Shown here: positions 11,654 through 22,790 of the stretch, in pieces
Layout: each line of letters opens with the position of its first letter
Numbering within the stretch: the stretch's first letter is position 1
Assembly: GCA_029449245.1 (NCBI GenBank)
Contig: JANATF010000011.1
Location: 744,001 to 808,000 of the forward strand
DNA length: 64,000 nt
Source: Mortierella alpina
Lineage: Eukaryota > Mortierellomycota > Mortierellomycetes > Mortierellales > Mortierellaceae
Reading direction: 5' to 3'
Position numbers and translations under genes: made by a program
The notes under the pieces: generated by a model
The model's database searches: none
Told to the model about the DNA's origin: nothing
The model's input: the letters and a program-made list of their open reading frames with translations, nothing else

Positions 11654-13354
11654 TTACTCTTCCCACGCAGACGACTCGATACACTGTTGAATTGTGACTT
11701 CCTGTGTCAGAGCATCAAGCCTGGGAGGATGAGGCTCGACCGAGAACTTGTTCGCGGTAAAGACACAGTGGGGGTCCATCTCCTTTTTGAGTTGACACAA
11801 CTCCTCGTACTGCTTGTCGGTTTCGAAGTAGAACTTTTTGGCTGCCGCCAGGTCATGATCATGAGAGCCCCACATCAGACGACGGTCCTGGGTCGTGAAT
11901 TTTCCCTCGGTCACACCTACTTTGTCGTTCTCCTTTGTCCACTCCTCGGCTTCCCTCCTCACACCCTCCAGGGCGATAGTACTTGCCATGCTAGTGGGAT
12001 CTGCTCGATATTCCGCCCTTTGCTCTTTAGTGCCCGGGTAGTCGTAAAAGACATCCAAGGTGCAGCCAAAGTGCGAGTCACGCCAGCTCAGAGACGTGAG
12101 GTTGTCGATCGCCTTTTTGCCCAATTGAGAATGCTGGCCTCCGACATACTGGAATTGACCCGCAACGTGTAGGCCGTCAATGTCCCCTAGCAGATGGTTA
12201 ACTCGTTCCGACACCCACTGGGTCCACCCTGTGGACTTGAGGTGGGTACCGTCGCAGTTGGACAAGTACAGGCGCTTGTAGTACGGCAGCTGGTACTCGC
12301 GGGTCATGTTGAAAACCCAGTGGGAACACAATTCGGACATGTCCGTATGCTCATCGCCCATGAGCCTGACACCATGGTAGGGATGGAAGGCTTCCCGTCC
12401 GCCACCGGCCTCGAGGATCTCCTCAAAGAAATCAGGTTTGTAACTCTGGCCTCTACCTCCGAGGTTAGCCCACTGTGCAAAGATCACAATCGCATTCGCC
12501 GGCCTGTCCTCTTCCTCGTCGCGCTTGCTCATCAACGACACGATAAAGTCATAGTCACCAGGAGTGTCGTCCTTGTCGTCCATCTTGACCATAACATCCA
12601 GGATGTTCTTGAGCAACTTTATGTTCTTGAGCCTATCTTCTTCGCTCTTTTCTTCTTTGAAGAGGAACACACCGCGCAGACCGCGCGATTTAGGATAGTC
12701 CTCATCCTTGAGGACGTTCAGTGTCACATGGGTGACCACTCCGTAGTTCCCGGGGGATCCTCCCAAAATGGCACGGAATAAGCGCTTGTCCCCTTCAACA
12801 TCGCGGTTAACCTCCACAGGCTTCGAATCGACGGCGGTGATGATGCGGACTTTCTGGACGTAATCTGCCAAAAGACCAAAGGCACGAGCTTGCTGCCCAT
12901 ATCCTCCAGTGTGGAGATGACCTCCGAGGTTGACATAGCTGCACTGGCCGGTAGGAAGGAAACGACCCTTCTCACGGAGCCTGCTCTGGAGGCGGCTGAG
13001 GGTGATACTGATACCAAGGGTGACTTGGGTGCACGCATGGTTCTCCCATTTAAAGTCCGTATAGGTCCGGGACAGGTCCAGCTGGACGTTGGTGCCATTG
13101 GTCGAGGACGAGCCGCAGTAGCTGTGGCCGCCGGTACGCACGGCGATTCCGACATTGTTAGCTTTCGCGTACTTGATGGCCGTGTACACATCTGTGTCGT
13201 CGGTAGGGAAGATCACGGCCCTGGGCTGAATCATCTCTTTGTTATAGGAGCTCGAGGCGTATTGGTAGATGGCGCCTTCGTAGTTTTCATCAACACCGCG
13301 TCTGACGCATCGACCCAAGAAGCCTGAGGGGGGTGGTGGTATTTTTGCAGACAT
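11654..13354 (-). CDS. Berberine-bridge-type FAD-linked oxidoreductase
   Basis: One uninterrupted frame of 566 residues with PCMH-type FAD-binding and BBE C-terminal domains. RTGGHSY places the flavin-linking His at residue 77, and GQCSYVNLGG gives Cys138, so the flavin is probably bound at two points (8-alpha-histidyl and 6-S-cysteinyl), as in berberine bridge enzyme and carbohydrate oxidases. The FAD region continues with LGGSPGNYGVVT. The BBE end is seen in AAKKFYFETDKQYEEL and DPHCVFTANKFSV. No signal peptide is visible, so it is probably cytosolic. Likely chemistry is oxidation of an alcohol, sugar or alkaloid-like substrate with O2, giving H2O2; the substrate cannot be told. It lacks introns, unlike its neighbours, which might mean gain by transfer or retroposition, but that is only a hint. 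Confidence 0.9.
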   Translation of the reverse strand: MSAKIPPPPSGFLGRCVRRGVDENYEGAIYQYASSSYNKEMIQPRAVIFPTDDTDVYTAIKYAKANNVGIAVRTGGHSYCGSSSTNGTNVQLDLSRTYTDFKWENHACTQVTLGISITLSRLQSRLREKGRFLPTGQCSYVNLGGHLHTGGYGQQARAFGLLADYVQKVRIITAVDSKPVEVNRDVEGDKRLFRAILGGSPGNYGVVTHVTLNVLKDEDYPKSRGLRGVFLFKEEKSEEDRLKNIKLLKNILDVMVKMDDKDDTPGDYDFIVSLMSKRDEEEDRPANAIVIFAQWANLGGRGQSYKPDFFEEILEAGGGREAFHPYHGVRLMGDEHTDMSELCSHWVFNMTREYQLPYYKRLYLSNCDGTHLKSTGWTQWVSERVNHLLGDIDGLHVAGQFQYVGGQHSQLGKKAIDNLTSLSWRDSHFGCTLDVFYDYPGTKEQRAEYRADPTSMASTIALEGVRREAEEWTKENDKVGVTEGKFTTQDRRLMWGSHDHDLAAAKKFYFETDKQYEELCQLKKEMDPHCVFTANKFSVEPHPPRLDALTQEVTIQQCIESSAWEE

Positions 13355-15788
13355 GCTCGGAGAACTGTGTAGATGTGAAAAGATGGAGAGGAGGCTAGCT
13401 TTTCGAAAGGAAGTTGCTTGAGAATTACTTCGGCAGCTTCAACGGCGCTGCCTATTTATATTTTCAGCAGTTTGTTTTTTCGGGTCTTTTTTTTATTCCC
13501 ACACACACACCATAATCGCTTATCTCAGGCACGACGCCATGCTTTACAATTCTGCCCAGGAAATACACCTGGTCAAGAGGGGAAGGGTTGAGGGTGAGAA
13601 AACTTTGGCGACGGGTTAGGCAACCACAAGAATTCAACTCAATTCCGTTTTTTTTTTTTTTTTTTTGCATGATTGGAAAGCACTTTAGCATCGATGTTTG
13701 CTGGGGTCCATGTACTGTTCCTCAAGGAAAACCAGAGTGCTGCAAACAAGTTGAATGTGTATAACAGTAAGCTGCACAATCAGGGCGCAATAACACGAGG
13801 GATCGCAGGACAGGAGCCATTGATCCCGTCAGCCACGTCTCAAACAGGCGTCAAGCACGAGAAAACAAACCGCGCCTTGGGTTGTAGCGTATGCAACCAT
13901 CATGCGCTTTTACAAAGGAGTTCAAGTGCAGATGGACGCTTGCATGCGGCCTGCATTAGAAATGGTTCAGAATAAGGCGTTATTTCTATTCATGAACCCC
14001 CAGGGCCGCCATGGTTTATGGCAGCGATCGAGAGATGGTCTATGAGCATGAATTTTCATCTGATGATGTTGTTTGTCCATGCGCGTCAGTCTAAATAGTC
14101 TATAGTACTTCGCAATGTGGTTTGTGCGCCGAGAGTTTGGGACCAAAACTGTGCATCGCACAGCTCTCTGTTTATTTTTTTCCCACATGCATGAAATCTG
14201 CAAAAGTTGAACATAGGCTTGCTCACTCGCACATGGGTTGCTAAAAATCTCACAGCAAGGCTCGTCGCTGGGGTTTTCCCACGTCAAATTGTCGAATTGC
14301 TTAAGACTCGATGCCCCCTACTACCAATGCGCGGCTATGGCGAATGCGACGCAGACTTTTAAGCACCCAAACAGGCAGGGATAACGAACCTTTCACATAA
14401 AGAATTTATCGCAGTTGCGACCCCAGCATGCTGAGCGAGCCTTTCCGCAGAGTATTTGATACTAAAATCAACCTTTTCAATGCCAGCATCACCTTCAGCG
14501 CCTAATCCGATACGATTCCTGTGCTGCCGCTGCTGCTGGCCAGCACTACTTTTATCACACCAAGCTCGGCGATTGCCCATTCTCGGTGGAGCTGTCCAGA
14601 CCCTGTTCTTGCTGTTCATCCCAATATCCCTCGAGCGAACAGAGTCGGCACATTTTGCTTCTATGCACGTGCATAGTGCTACTGACTTGCATTGCGCTAT
14701 TCGATTGAAGGCCAACCATCAACAATGCGTCCTGGATTCCGATCGGGCTGCATATTGCATTTGGGACAGAGCGATAAGCAAACAAGCCTCTAGGTTGTGT
14801 CCATGCAGATAGGCTTCCTTGTTCCTGCTCGACATGAGTCGCTGCACTGAACGCGATCGTGGGAGCAAAAAGTCGCGCTCAACAAAGCTTCCGAATTCAC
14901 ATGGCGCTGGACAGAACGTGCAACAGTGCACTGTAGTCTTCGCGTTACGCATCGTACTTCAGACAGATTCGTGTTGCTGGGCCATTTCTCCGTGCTGAAG
15001 GCAGTATGCCCCCGTCCTTCGCGAGGCCTATCACTCCAGCATCATAGTTTCTAATATATGAGAACAGAGGATCATGGCGATTGGAGCACGATGAGATTCC
15101 GGAGGACGACGCGGAGCGCGACTCTTGCCTATAAAACTTCAGACCCCCCTAAATCGGAACTGTCAATTACAATTGAAAGCCAGTCAAATAGAGAGAAGAC
15201 CGTAGGCTTGATGGCAGCCAGGCAAGGTAACTGGCACCAAAGAACAGGCCACTGCGCATGGCTCTACCTAGTTGCGCTACGGGAGCGAGCAGCGGTGTGC
15301 AGTGATTCAACCCACCGCGGAACACCGAGGATCAAGAGATGCCTCGGAGGTGCAGGTGTAGATACAATACGCCATCCCACGCCTGGGCTTGCCTCGATGA
15401 GAACAGGATCTTTTCGTCCGGGCTCGCTTTTCGATGGTCGTCACCTCGCGGTCCTCCTGTGCCATTTCCCTGCTGCACCGAGCAGCCACTGCTCTGTATG
15501 CTGATGGATGCTGATGGGCAGAGCCAACCAGGTGCCCGGCTGGCCGGCCAGCGAGGATTCCCTGCGATGTGGACATGGGCGCGAGCGAGCGTCCAGGTCA
15601 CGCACAGGCGCGTCGGCCACATCCCCACCACGCGTGTTCAGTGCGCCCCCGTTCCATTATGCTCCAGCCCGCCCTTGCGTCCGCCTCCGATGAGCACATG
15701 CGTTCGCTTGCCCCCCGTCGATCCGCACTGCCCAATTCCGCCTGCAGCTCGCCACACTGTCTTCCATCGCCGCCTTGCTCTCCTCACG
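13355..15788. other. Long intergenic region, no gene recognised
   Basis: About 2.4 kb between divergent genes. It holds a short CA repeat near 13500, a T run near 13650-13667 and mixed-frame short ORFs with no recognisable domain. The reading frame of the F-box gene continues upstream to 15339, but that part is Pro/Arg/His-rich and looks like an accident of GC content. No RNA gene was found by eye. Confidence 0.4.
13453..13460 (-). promoter_or_regulatory. TATA box of the FAD oxidoreductase
   Basis: TATTTATA on the plus strand reads TATAAATA on the minus strand, about 100 bases upstream of the ATG at 13354. Distance and sequence fit a core promoter. Confidence 0.5.
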
Positions 15789-17537
15789 ATGGCGATGGCA
15801 TCCATCCCCGCCTCCAAGCAACGTGCGCTCGACCTGCCCGAAATCATGGCCCACATTGGACGTCACCTCACGCGCAATTCACTCCATGCCTGCATCCAGG
15901 TCTCGCACACATGGCATTCGTTCTTCATCTCCCTCATCTGGAAGTCCCTCACTCTCTCCGCCTACACCTTTGTCCGCAAACCGTCCCTCGACACCCTGGC
16001 CAAGCATGCCGACCTTATCCGCTCCCTCGACTTTAATGGACCCGTGCCAGCTATATACTACACCATAGGATGCAGGAACCTCGAGTCTCTCTCCATCGCG
16101 GGCGAACGTGCACCCTGGAATACCCATCGCTACACAAGCGACACGGAAAAACCTGTTCTTCGGGAGCAGGATCCGATAACAGGGCTCGTCAACGTCAATC
16201 CTGGACTAAGGAGGCTAACTGTTGTAGGCGTCCACCCTCCCCCAGCGGTAGAGTTCTGGGAGGCAGTCTGCAGGATGGCGCAACTCGAGTTCCTAAGTGT
16301 CGGTGGATTGGACATCACCACACGGCTAGTGCCAGTCTTTTGGCGGGCAATATCATTTCGCACCTCAGAGTTGGTACTGGAGAGAGTGGCATTCTTGGAC
16401 GAGGATCAGAACCATCATCATCAGAGCCATGGAAGTATAACCTTCGATAATATACAGCATGGCGATTCACTATCAACGCCACACCACCACATGCCAGGAC
16501 CAAGGCAACAACCGTTCGCCCATCTGACAAAACTATCGCTGTTCAAGTTGCTGGGAAGCGGGCGCAGTCAGCAAACGAAAATTCTCGAGAACGCACCCAT
16601 CCTCACGACGTTAGTCTGGAAAGGCGATATGACCTTTGAGTTTCCGCTCCTCTCCTTTGGCAAATGTCTAAACGCGGGAAGGCTGTCGCGTCTGAAATCC
16701 CTGGATCTTCGAAAAGGAGACACAAAGCTGGGAGACGACGACTTGTGCCAAATCGTAGGCGCCATGTCACTATTGGAGAAATTGATGGTACCCAGCTCCG
16801 GGATGGGATCCAAGGCCTTGACCCAGCTGTTCCGACACGCCAACACAGTCAGAGCCTTGGACATATCAGGATGCGCAGGCGTGCATAGTAATATTATTCA
16901 ATCCATCTTGTCGTTGTTCCCGTTGCTGGAGGTCTTCGTGGCCGATAAAATTTCAGTCAAAGACATTATGGATGGAGATCCATGGGTCTGCAAAGGACTT
17001 CGGGAACTGACGATCGACATTGAGCTTGGATACGCCACAATGGATACAGAGGCAGAGGCAGATATGGAGGCAGATGGTGAGTCGTGGACAATAGAGCGAC
17101 ACAACGATGATTCAGGATCGGGATCACGGCGACACCAGAAACACACTGCGGATAGTGCGGCAGAGCGCTTTGAAAGAGACGAGCGGCAACAAGTCGTCTT
17201 TGAGCGCCTCTCACAGCTGGAGAGGCTGGAGGAATTGAACATCATTCAGCCAAAAGACCGGCCTTCGCCCGCTGTAGAGCAGTTCACAGTGGGTATGGTT
17301 CCCAAGATTCTGGACCTCAGATTGATCAATGGCCTCGATCGGCTCAGAACTTTAAGGCGCTTAAGGTGCTTTTACTTTGCAGGACCACAGGAGATGTCAG
17401 AGGTCGATGTTCATTGGATGATCGAGCACTGGAAGGCTCTATCTCATATCTCTGGCCAGCTTAACTCTGATCCGACGGCAAACAAAGAACTCGCAGCACT
17501 TTTTCGTACGCATCGAGTCTTTGTGTATGGATGGTAG
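15789..17537 (+). CDS. F-box/leucine-rich-repeat-like protein (F-box 1)
   Basis: 582 residues in one exon. ATG 15789 was chosen over in-frame upstream ATGs because the conserved part starts here: ALDLPEIMAHIGRHLTRN, then CIQVSHTWHSFF, the usual start of these F-box motifs. The rest is a series of irregular leucine-rich repeats (LESLSI, LRRLTVVG, LKSLDL, ALDISGC). Near the end are WVCKGLREL and the family end VHWMIEHWKALSHISGQL. By family knowledge the F-box binds Skp1 in an SCF ubiquitin ligase and the LRR part selects the substrate. It shares the WxCxGL and W-M-x3-W-x2-L end motifs with the genes at 34818 and 37080, so it belongs to that subfamily although it stands 17 kb away. The target is unknown. 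Confidence 0.85.
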   Translation: MAMASIPASKQRALDLPEIMAHIGRHLTRNSLHACIQVSHTWHSFFISLIWKSLTLSAYTFVRKPSLDTLAKHADLIRSLDFNGPVPAIYYTIGCRNLESLSIAGERAPWNTHRYTSDTEKPVLREQDPITGLVNVNPGLRRLTVVGVHPPPAVEFWEAVCRMAQLEFLSVGGLDITTRLVPVFWRAISFRTSELVLERVAFLDEDQNHHHQSHGSITFDNIQHGDSLSTPHHHMPGPRQQPFAHLTKLSLFKLLGSGRSQQTKILENAPILTTLVWKGDMTFEFPLLSFGKCLNAGRLSRLKSLDLRKGDTKLGDDDLCQIVGAMSLLEKLMVPSSGMGSKALTQLFRHANTVRALDISGCAGVHSNIIQSILSLFPLLEVFVADKISVKDIMDGDPWVCKGLRELTIDIELGYATMDTEAEADMEADGESWTIERHNDDSGSGSRRHQKHTADSAAERFERDERQQVVFERLSQLERLEELNIIQPKDRPSPAVEQFTVGMVPKILDLRLINGLDRLRTLRRLRCFYFAGPQEMSEVDVHWMIEHWKALSHISGQLNSDPTANKELAALFRTHRVFVYGW

Positions 17538-18029
17538 CCTGCCGTGCTCGCCACGCATTGACTGCAATAAAGTCGTCGGGCTGGAAGCCTGAACGTGATG
17601 AGCAACCCCGGGCCAACTCCAACCTTCACTTCACCTTGCAAAAATCCCATGGAAAACACGCCTACGGAGGCGTTGCTAGGAAAACTTCATAGCGTGGTCA
17701 AAATTGCCTAGATGACATGCGACATTACCTACATCTACCTGCCATCTCTATCATACACCGCGGTTGCCTTACTGCGGGATAAGTTGAGCAATTTTCCAAA
17801 GCAGGAGAAGCACCAGGTTATGGAGAGCGTTAGGCGCTGCGAAAACACCTGTGCCAGTGGCAGGCTGCGGATGAGACAAATCGCCAGCGCACCTTTTACT
17901 GAAAATAAACGTTTGCACATGTTCAAGTGAAAGCACTATTTTGTATTAAGTTCTGCCAGCCTCTCTCAAGCATCGATTTTATATTTAGCATGTCAAGAAA
18001 ATGCATCCCACCCGTATTGGCTGCTACAG
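17538..18029. other. Intergenic between convergent genes
   Basis: 492 bases holding the 3' ends of F-box 1 and the ABC transporter. Short ORFs are chance frames. Nothing else seen. Confidence 0.4.
17566..17571 (+). terminator. Poly(A) signal of F-box 1
   Basis: AATAAA 29 bases after the stop codon at 17537. Confidence 0.5.
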
Positions 18030-21000
18030 TCAAGCCTTGTTTGGCGAGGGTGTGTGAGGAGTCACCATGGGCATGGCCACTGCCGCCGGACCGTCCGTCA
18101 CGATCCGGACGAACACATCCTCGAGTGTGGTCTGGCTAAGACCCCAATCCTCGATGGCCGGGTACATTCCAGGCTTGGACATGCAGTAAAATAACTTCGA
18201 TAACCCATGATGACCGCCAATACCCGCCTCTGCCTTTCCAGGAGCTCCTGTGTGGCCCTCGTTCAGCTCGAACTCGAATGTAGTCGAGTTTGTAAATTTG
18301 TCCACCCGTTTGTACGCAAGGTCTGCCAGCACGGTCTCCTGTAGGCTTCGGCATGCCTCCTCGAGTCTGCCTGGCTTGCTCGTTACGTCCAGTCGGAAAC
18401 CAGTACCGTAGAGCTCCTTCAAATGCAACGATGAACCAATGCACCGCAGACGACCACTCGTCATGATTGCAATGCGGTCCGAGAGGATATCAGCCTCCTC
18501 CATCGAATGCGTTGTCAAGACGATGGTCCTGTTGACCTTGACCCGGTTAATCACATCCCAGATGATTCGTCTCACTGCAGGGTCCAAGCCCGTGCTCGGC
18601 TCGTCTAGAAAGATCACCCGGTTATCGCCAAGAAGAGCGATGGAAATGGACACGCGTCGGCGCTCCCCACCGCTGAGACCCTTGACTTGACGGTTGCGGA
18701 ACGTTTTCAAGGAAACCGATGCCAAGGCGTAGTCCACGGCCTGTTTCTCAAGTTTTGGAGGGATGCCGCGAAGGCGACAGTAAAACAAGAGATGGTCCGC
18801 GACGGTGAGCTCGCCCCAAAGGATATCATGCTGAGGACAGACTCCGATCTTTGCGTGGACCTTGGACATGTTCTCGCGCGTGCTTTCGCCTGCAACGAAT
18901 GCTGTGCCGGAGGTAGCGCTGTAGAGACCTGTGAGGAGCTGGATCAAGGTCGACTTGCCAGCGCCGTTCGGTCCCAAGAGCCCGAGAACCGTGTTATTCT
19001 CGACACCAAAGGACAGACCATTCAGGGCAGGCTCGGCTTTGTTCCGGTAGCGATGGAAGAGGTTGTTGATGATCAGCGGCGTCTTATCGGGGTCGTAGAT
19101 TTTTTGAACTCTTGCCCGTTCTGCATAGACATCTGCATCCGCGCCTTCCAAGTCGCAATTGTCCGATGTGAAGGCCTCAACCGAGGATGCGGACAAGGAT
19201 TCGGGGTCTTGTGATGGCGAAGGCTTCTTGCGGTACCAGCATGTGACAGGATAGTGCCAGGCCTTTTGCACACCAAATTCCGTGGGCACCACAGCGTCAA
19301 TATAGCTATAATCCAAAAAAAATGCACGTTGTTTGAATGTATGCCTTCATGTTGAGTAGCCGTCTTGAGGTCCAGTGCTGTAAGACAAATAAGCACCAAG
19401 AGAGTGAAACTTACAAGGTCAAAAGAATAAACAGCACACTCTCTCCCAGCATCATCACCACTAACTTGAACAGCAGCGTTCCTGGCGCGAAATCGGCTGC
19501 GAACAACGGCGACAGCCCGTGGACACGACTCGCATGCCTGATTGCTGTGGCCAAGATCTCAAAGAACGCAAAACTGGGATGAATGTACCACGCAAAGGGG
19601 AGTCCGTTCTTGAAGATCTTCTCACTGACGCTGTTCATGATGCAAGTTACTGCGACAAAGAAATAGACAATCATGGTTGCTTTGCGGGTGTTTGAGAAGA
19701 GCGACGACAAGATGAATGCCATTGACGTTTGCATATGAGCCCAGAGAACGAAAATCAAGCAGGTGATCCAAGCTGGAGTGTGCCAGACCAAGTGAGATCG
19801 GACTGCAACACAGGCAGCAGCAAAGAAGAAGTTGAGGATCAGATGCAGGGTCAAGAACTCAAAGTAATGGGCCAGGTAGTAGGACACTGGTGTTAGACCG
19901 CTCTATGTTGCGCAAGCATTTTGAGGAAGGGAAAAAAATGTCATGTCAGTACCCTCATAATGGTGTCGGGATCATTCACATTCCAGGTAATTTCACATAC
20001 CATGGCCATCATCATCCGGTGCCGGTCCTCCTTTTCAGTCACCAACGTTGCCACTAAGGTTGGTAGCAAACATGACAGTCCGAAAGGAAACAGGTATGAT
20101 GACAGGCGATTTAAAAGATATCCTTTCAAGTTATCCGTCGTCCACTCGTATGGTAAAGCCCTCACGCTCTGCGAGATCCGATACTGGCCCGAGAACTTGA
20201 TCTTGACCACGGCTTGAGTGATTTGTGTCATGGTCACCATATGTCTGAGTCCTGCAGGCGTGGTATACGGCACAGAGCTGCTGCTGCTGCTCTCGCTATA
20301 AGATGGCTGTCCAAACTGCATAGTCAATTTTGCACGGGCCGTGGAGATCTCCAGATCTTCAAAGAATACTGAGCCAAAAGGCATGTCCTCAAACGATTGA
20401 GTATCTTTTACGCGAAACGATAGACCCTCGACCATATCCTGAATCACGCGATCGAGGGCTTCCTGGTCAGACACCGAGATAAAGTATGGCCCAGACGTGT
20501 ATCTCGTCGACTTGTTTGGATTGGCTGATGCGTCTGTTGTGTATCTCACTGGAATGGCGCCAAAAAGGCCTGCGCCTGGTGTTACGGTGGCGTTGCAAAC
20601 GATTGCTGTGTCCAAGGGCGGCCAAGTCTCGGAACTGAAACTGTGAGTGACGTTGGGAGATGATCCTAGTAGTTGACCGACATGAGGCCCTCCTGTCGCG
20701 TAATATATTGTCTGGTTGACAGAGGGTATGCTCCACATGGTAGGGAGACGGTCCCTCTTGCTATTATTATTGTTTCGGTTCAGGTTGAACCAGCCCCCAG
20801 AAGGAGGAGGTGTGTAGAAGCTATGATACATGCCACAGAAGCAAATACGAGCGTTAGAAAAGATGTAACTCGTCAACGAGCAAAGGCTCTTATTGAAAGT
20901 ATGGGTTTACCTGTCGGGCTGTGCAGCGTCTTTAGCTGAAGTGTTGGTATAGACATCAACTCCTCCTTCAGGATATTTCTCTCCAAACCAGCGCACACAC

Positions 21001-21656
21001 GGAAGTGCGCTATTACGCGCATCCGTGTCGATCGCCACAGTGAACGAAGTAGGGTACCAACCTACATTCAAGACCCCCTCGCCAGGATTGGGACGCGGCA
21101 GATCGTTGATCCTGAAAAATGTGCTTGTCTGAGGATCTGCTTCGTTAGTACAGAATCTAGCCAAGCCCTCCCATCCTATGGAACCTGAATCGCCATCGTT
21201 GTCGTGGCTGCTCTGGCCTGCGTCCGAGTTACCAATGAGGGCGAAAATTAAGCATGCAATGACGAGACTGACCGGCCAGGCGATTAGGCAACAGCAGTTG
21301 GTCGAGCCTTGGCGCATTTGGAACGAGATTGCACGCCGAGATAAGGCTCGGAATTGGTATCGAGTCGTCGGCTTCACCATGGAGTAATCGACGGGAGGAG
21401 GTAGTGGATCGTGGCCTAAAAATTGACTCTTGTGGGCCGCATTGCGATTGAGCTCGGCGAGGTCGTTGTTGTGCTGCTGACGAAGATCCTGCATTGGCAC
21501 TTGTGAGTGCCGAGGGGCAAATAACTGGTTTGCTGGTTGATCAGGCGTATGAGGAAAGAGTGCATGGGAGGATGAAGTTGAGGAAGGTCGTGTAGAGTAT
21601 TGTGGCTGCACTGACTGCGAGGCCCTTTCCTGTATCAGTTTTTTAAATATTTTCAT
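18030..21656 (-). CDS. ABCA-type half ABC transporter
   Basis: Four exons: 21656-20911, 20820-20001, 19902-19415 and 19305-18030, coding 1109 residues. A Gln/Pro-rich cytoplasmic start is followed by a first membrane helix (CCCLIAWPVSLVIACLIFALIG region, near residue 150) and a large extracytoplasmic loop. A cluster of membrane helices comes next (LHLILNFFFAAACVAV, MIVYFFVAVTCIM, FKLVVMMLGESVLF). One nucleotide-binding domain ends the chain: Walker A GPNGAGKST near 796-804, signature LSGGERRRVS near 895, Walker B VIFLDEPSTGLDP near 915, switch His in TTHSMEEAD near 951. The end has the ABCA-like QTTLEDVFVRIV. All ATPase residues are intact. Only one TMD-NBD half is present, so it probably dimerises. 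ABCA members move lipids or hydrophobic compounds; the substrate is unknown. ATG 21656 (MKIFKKL) is chosen; an upstream in-frame ATG at 21749 is possible. Confidence 0.92.
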
Positions 21657-22313
21657 TTTTGGCACGCGAGCAGTATGTGGACGCGATGGGCAAGAATATG
21701 AACAAGAGAAGATACTGAGCGGGTACTCACGAGAGGAACTTGCAAGCATTTATATGTTGACGGCAGCCCGTCAAACGCTGAAGGCTGTAATATCCGGCTG
21801 TTGATCAAAAATTTCGATACGCAGAAGGCAAGGGACATATCCCTCGCCCTCCCATCCATCCCTTTGTTCACCTAACCCATATCATTATGGAGTATGACTG
21901 GAGGGCTGCAGTGTAAGAACTCACAACGTCATATACAAGCGCACAGAGCCCTATCCCGCTGCTGCAGCGATAAAGGCAACGTGCCTGTCACAAACCTTAA
22001 GAGAGATATGAACAATCAAAAGCCCTACTGTTCCTCTTGGCAAGTTGAGGTGCCAAGACCGTGTCATGCATCCGTTGGGTGAACGAATGCCTCCTCTGGC
22101 ACTCTTCCTTTTCTTTATCAACGTCTCCTCTCGCCATCTCTCTGTGGCCCATTCACAACTGGTCAAGAGGCCTCCAAATAATTGCAAATTGTCACTTTTT
22201 TAATGTGGGGATATCCCTTATGGCCGTCGCAAGCCACAAAGGATATTGAGAGAATGATCTGTCTCCTGCACCGGTCCACGCGGTGCTTATTGTTGCTGTT
22301 GCTGCTGATGTGG
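21657..22313. other. Intergenic, promoter of the ABC transporter and edge of a transposon graveyard
   Basis: About 650 bases with no recognisable coding segment. The transposase-like fragment starts at its right end. Confidence 0.35.
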
Positions 22314-22731
22314 TTATTGCAGGGGTCGGGAGAGTTCTGCGAGCCATTGCTGAGAGTCCACCAAGTGCTGGGTTGCCCGTGCAATGTTGTGGCCAGCATT
22401 ATGATCGCGGTCCCTCTCACCACAGCTTGTACAGACCAAAGCCCGACCAATCAGTTCTCCTCTTGTTCTACACTGGCAACACGTAACCGAGGTATTGTAC
22501 TCGGAGGCGCCGCTTCTTGCGGCTGCCATCTGCAGGAGAAACCTGTGATCCAGCAGCATTCTTTGGGACTAATGGTCTGACGCGGTACTTGTTCATCGGC
22601 ATCAGTTCCTTGTAGCCTCGGCATGCCTTGTTCGAAATCGTTCCTGGCTCTGTTGCAGTAGAGGGTGGGACAGAGGCGGGGACGAGGGGGTCCAGGGCAC
22701 CACATTCAGCTCGCCGCGCAGCGCGATATCT
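22314..22731 (-). pseudogene. TnpB/Fanzor-type nuclease remnant (zinc ribbon and RuvC-III end)
   Basis: Read on the minus strand, 22559-22314 codes TSVTCCQC, then about 13 residues, VCTSCGERDRDHNAGHNIARA. This is the paired CxxC zinc ribbon followed by the DRDxNAxxNI RuvC-III motif of OrfB/TnpB transposon proteins and their eukaryotic Fanzor relatives. Upstream, in a second frame, is KACRGYKELMPMNKYRVRP, which resembles the segment before the ribbon in such proteins. The two parts are in different frames and the RuvC-I and RuvC-II regions are missing, so this is a dead fragment. It lies on the same strand as, and just downstream of, the XPG-like remnant, which raises the question whether both came from one element. 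Confidence 0.6.
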
Positions 22732-22790
22732 GTAGATCAGAAAGTATAATAGATTATATTAATAGCGAATAGCCCAATTGATAGGTGCTC

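Noticed and set aside
11576-13327. Plus-strand frames opposite the FAD oxidoreductase
   Set aside because: Shadow frames of a GC-rich minus-strand gene with clear BBE motifs.
15339-15788. N-terminal extension of F-box 1 of 150 codons
   Set aside because: Composition is GC-driven Pro/Arg/Cys/His with no motif; several frames are open here at once, and the conserved start is at 15789.
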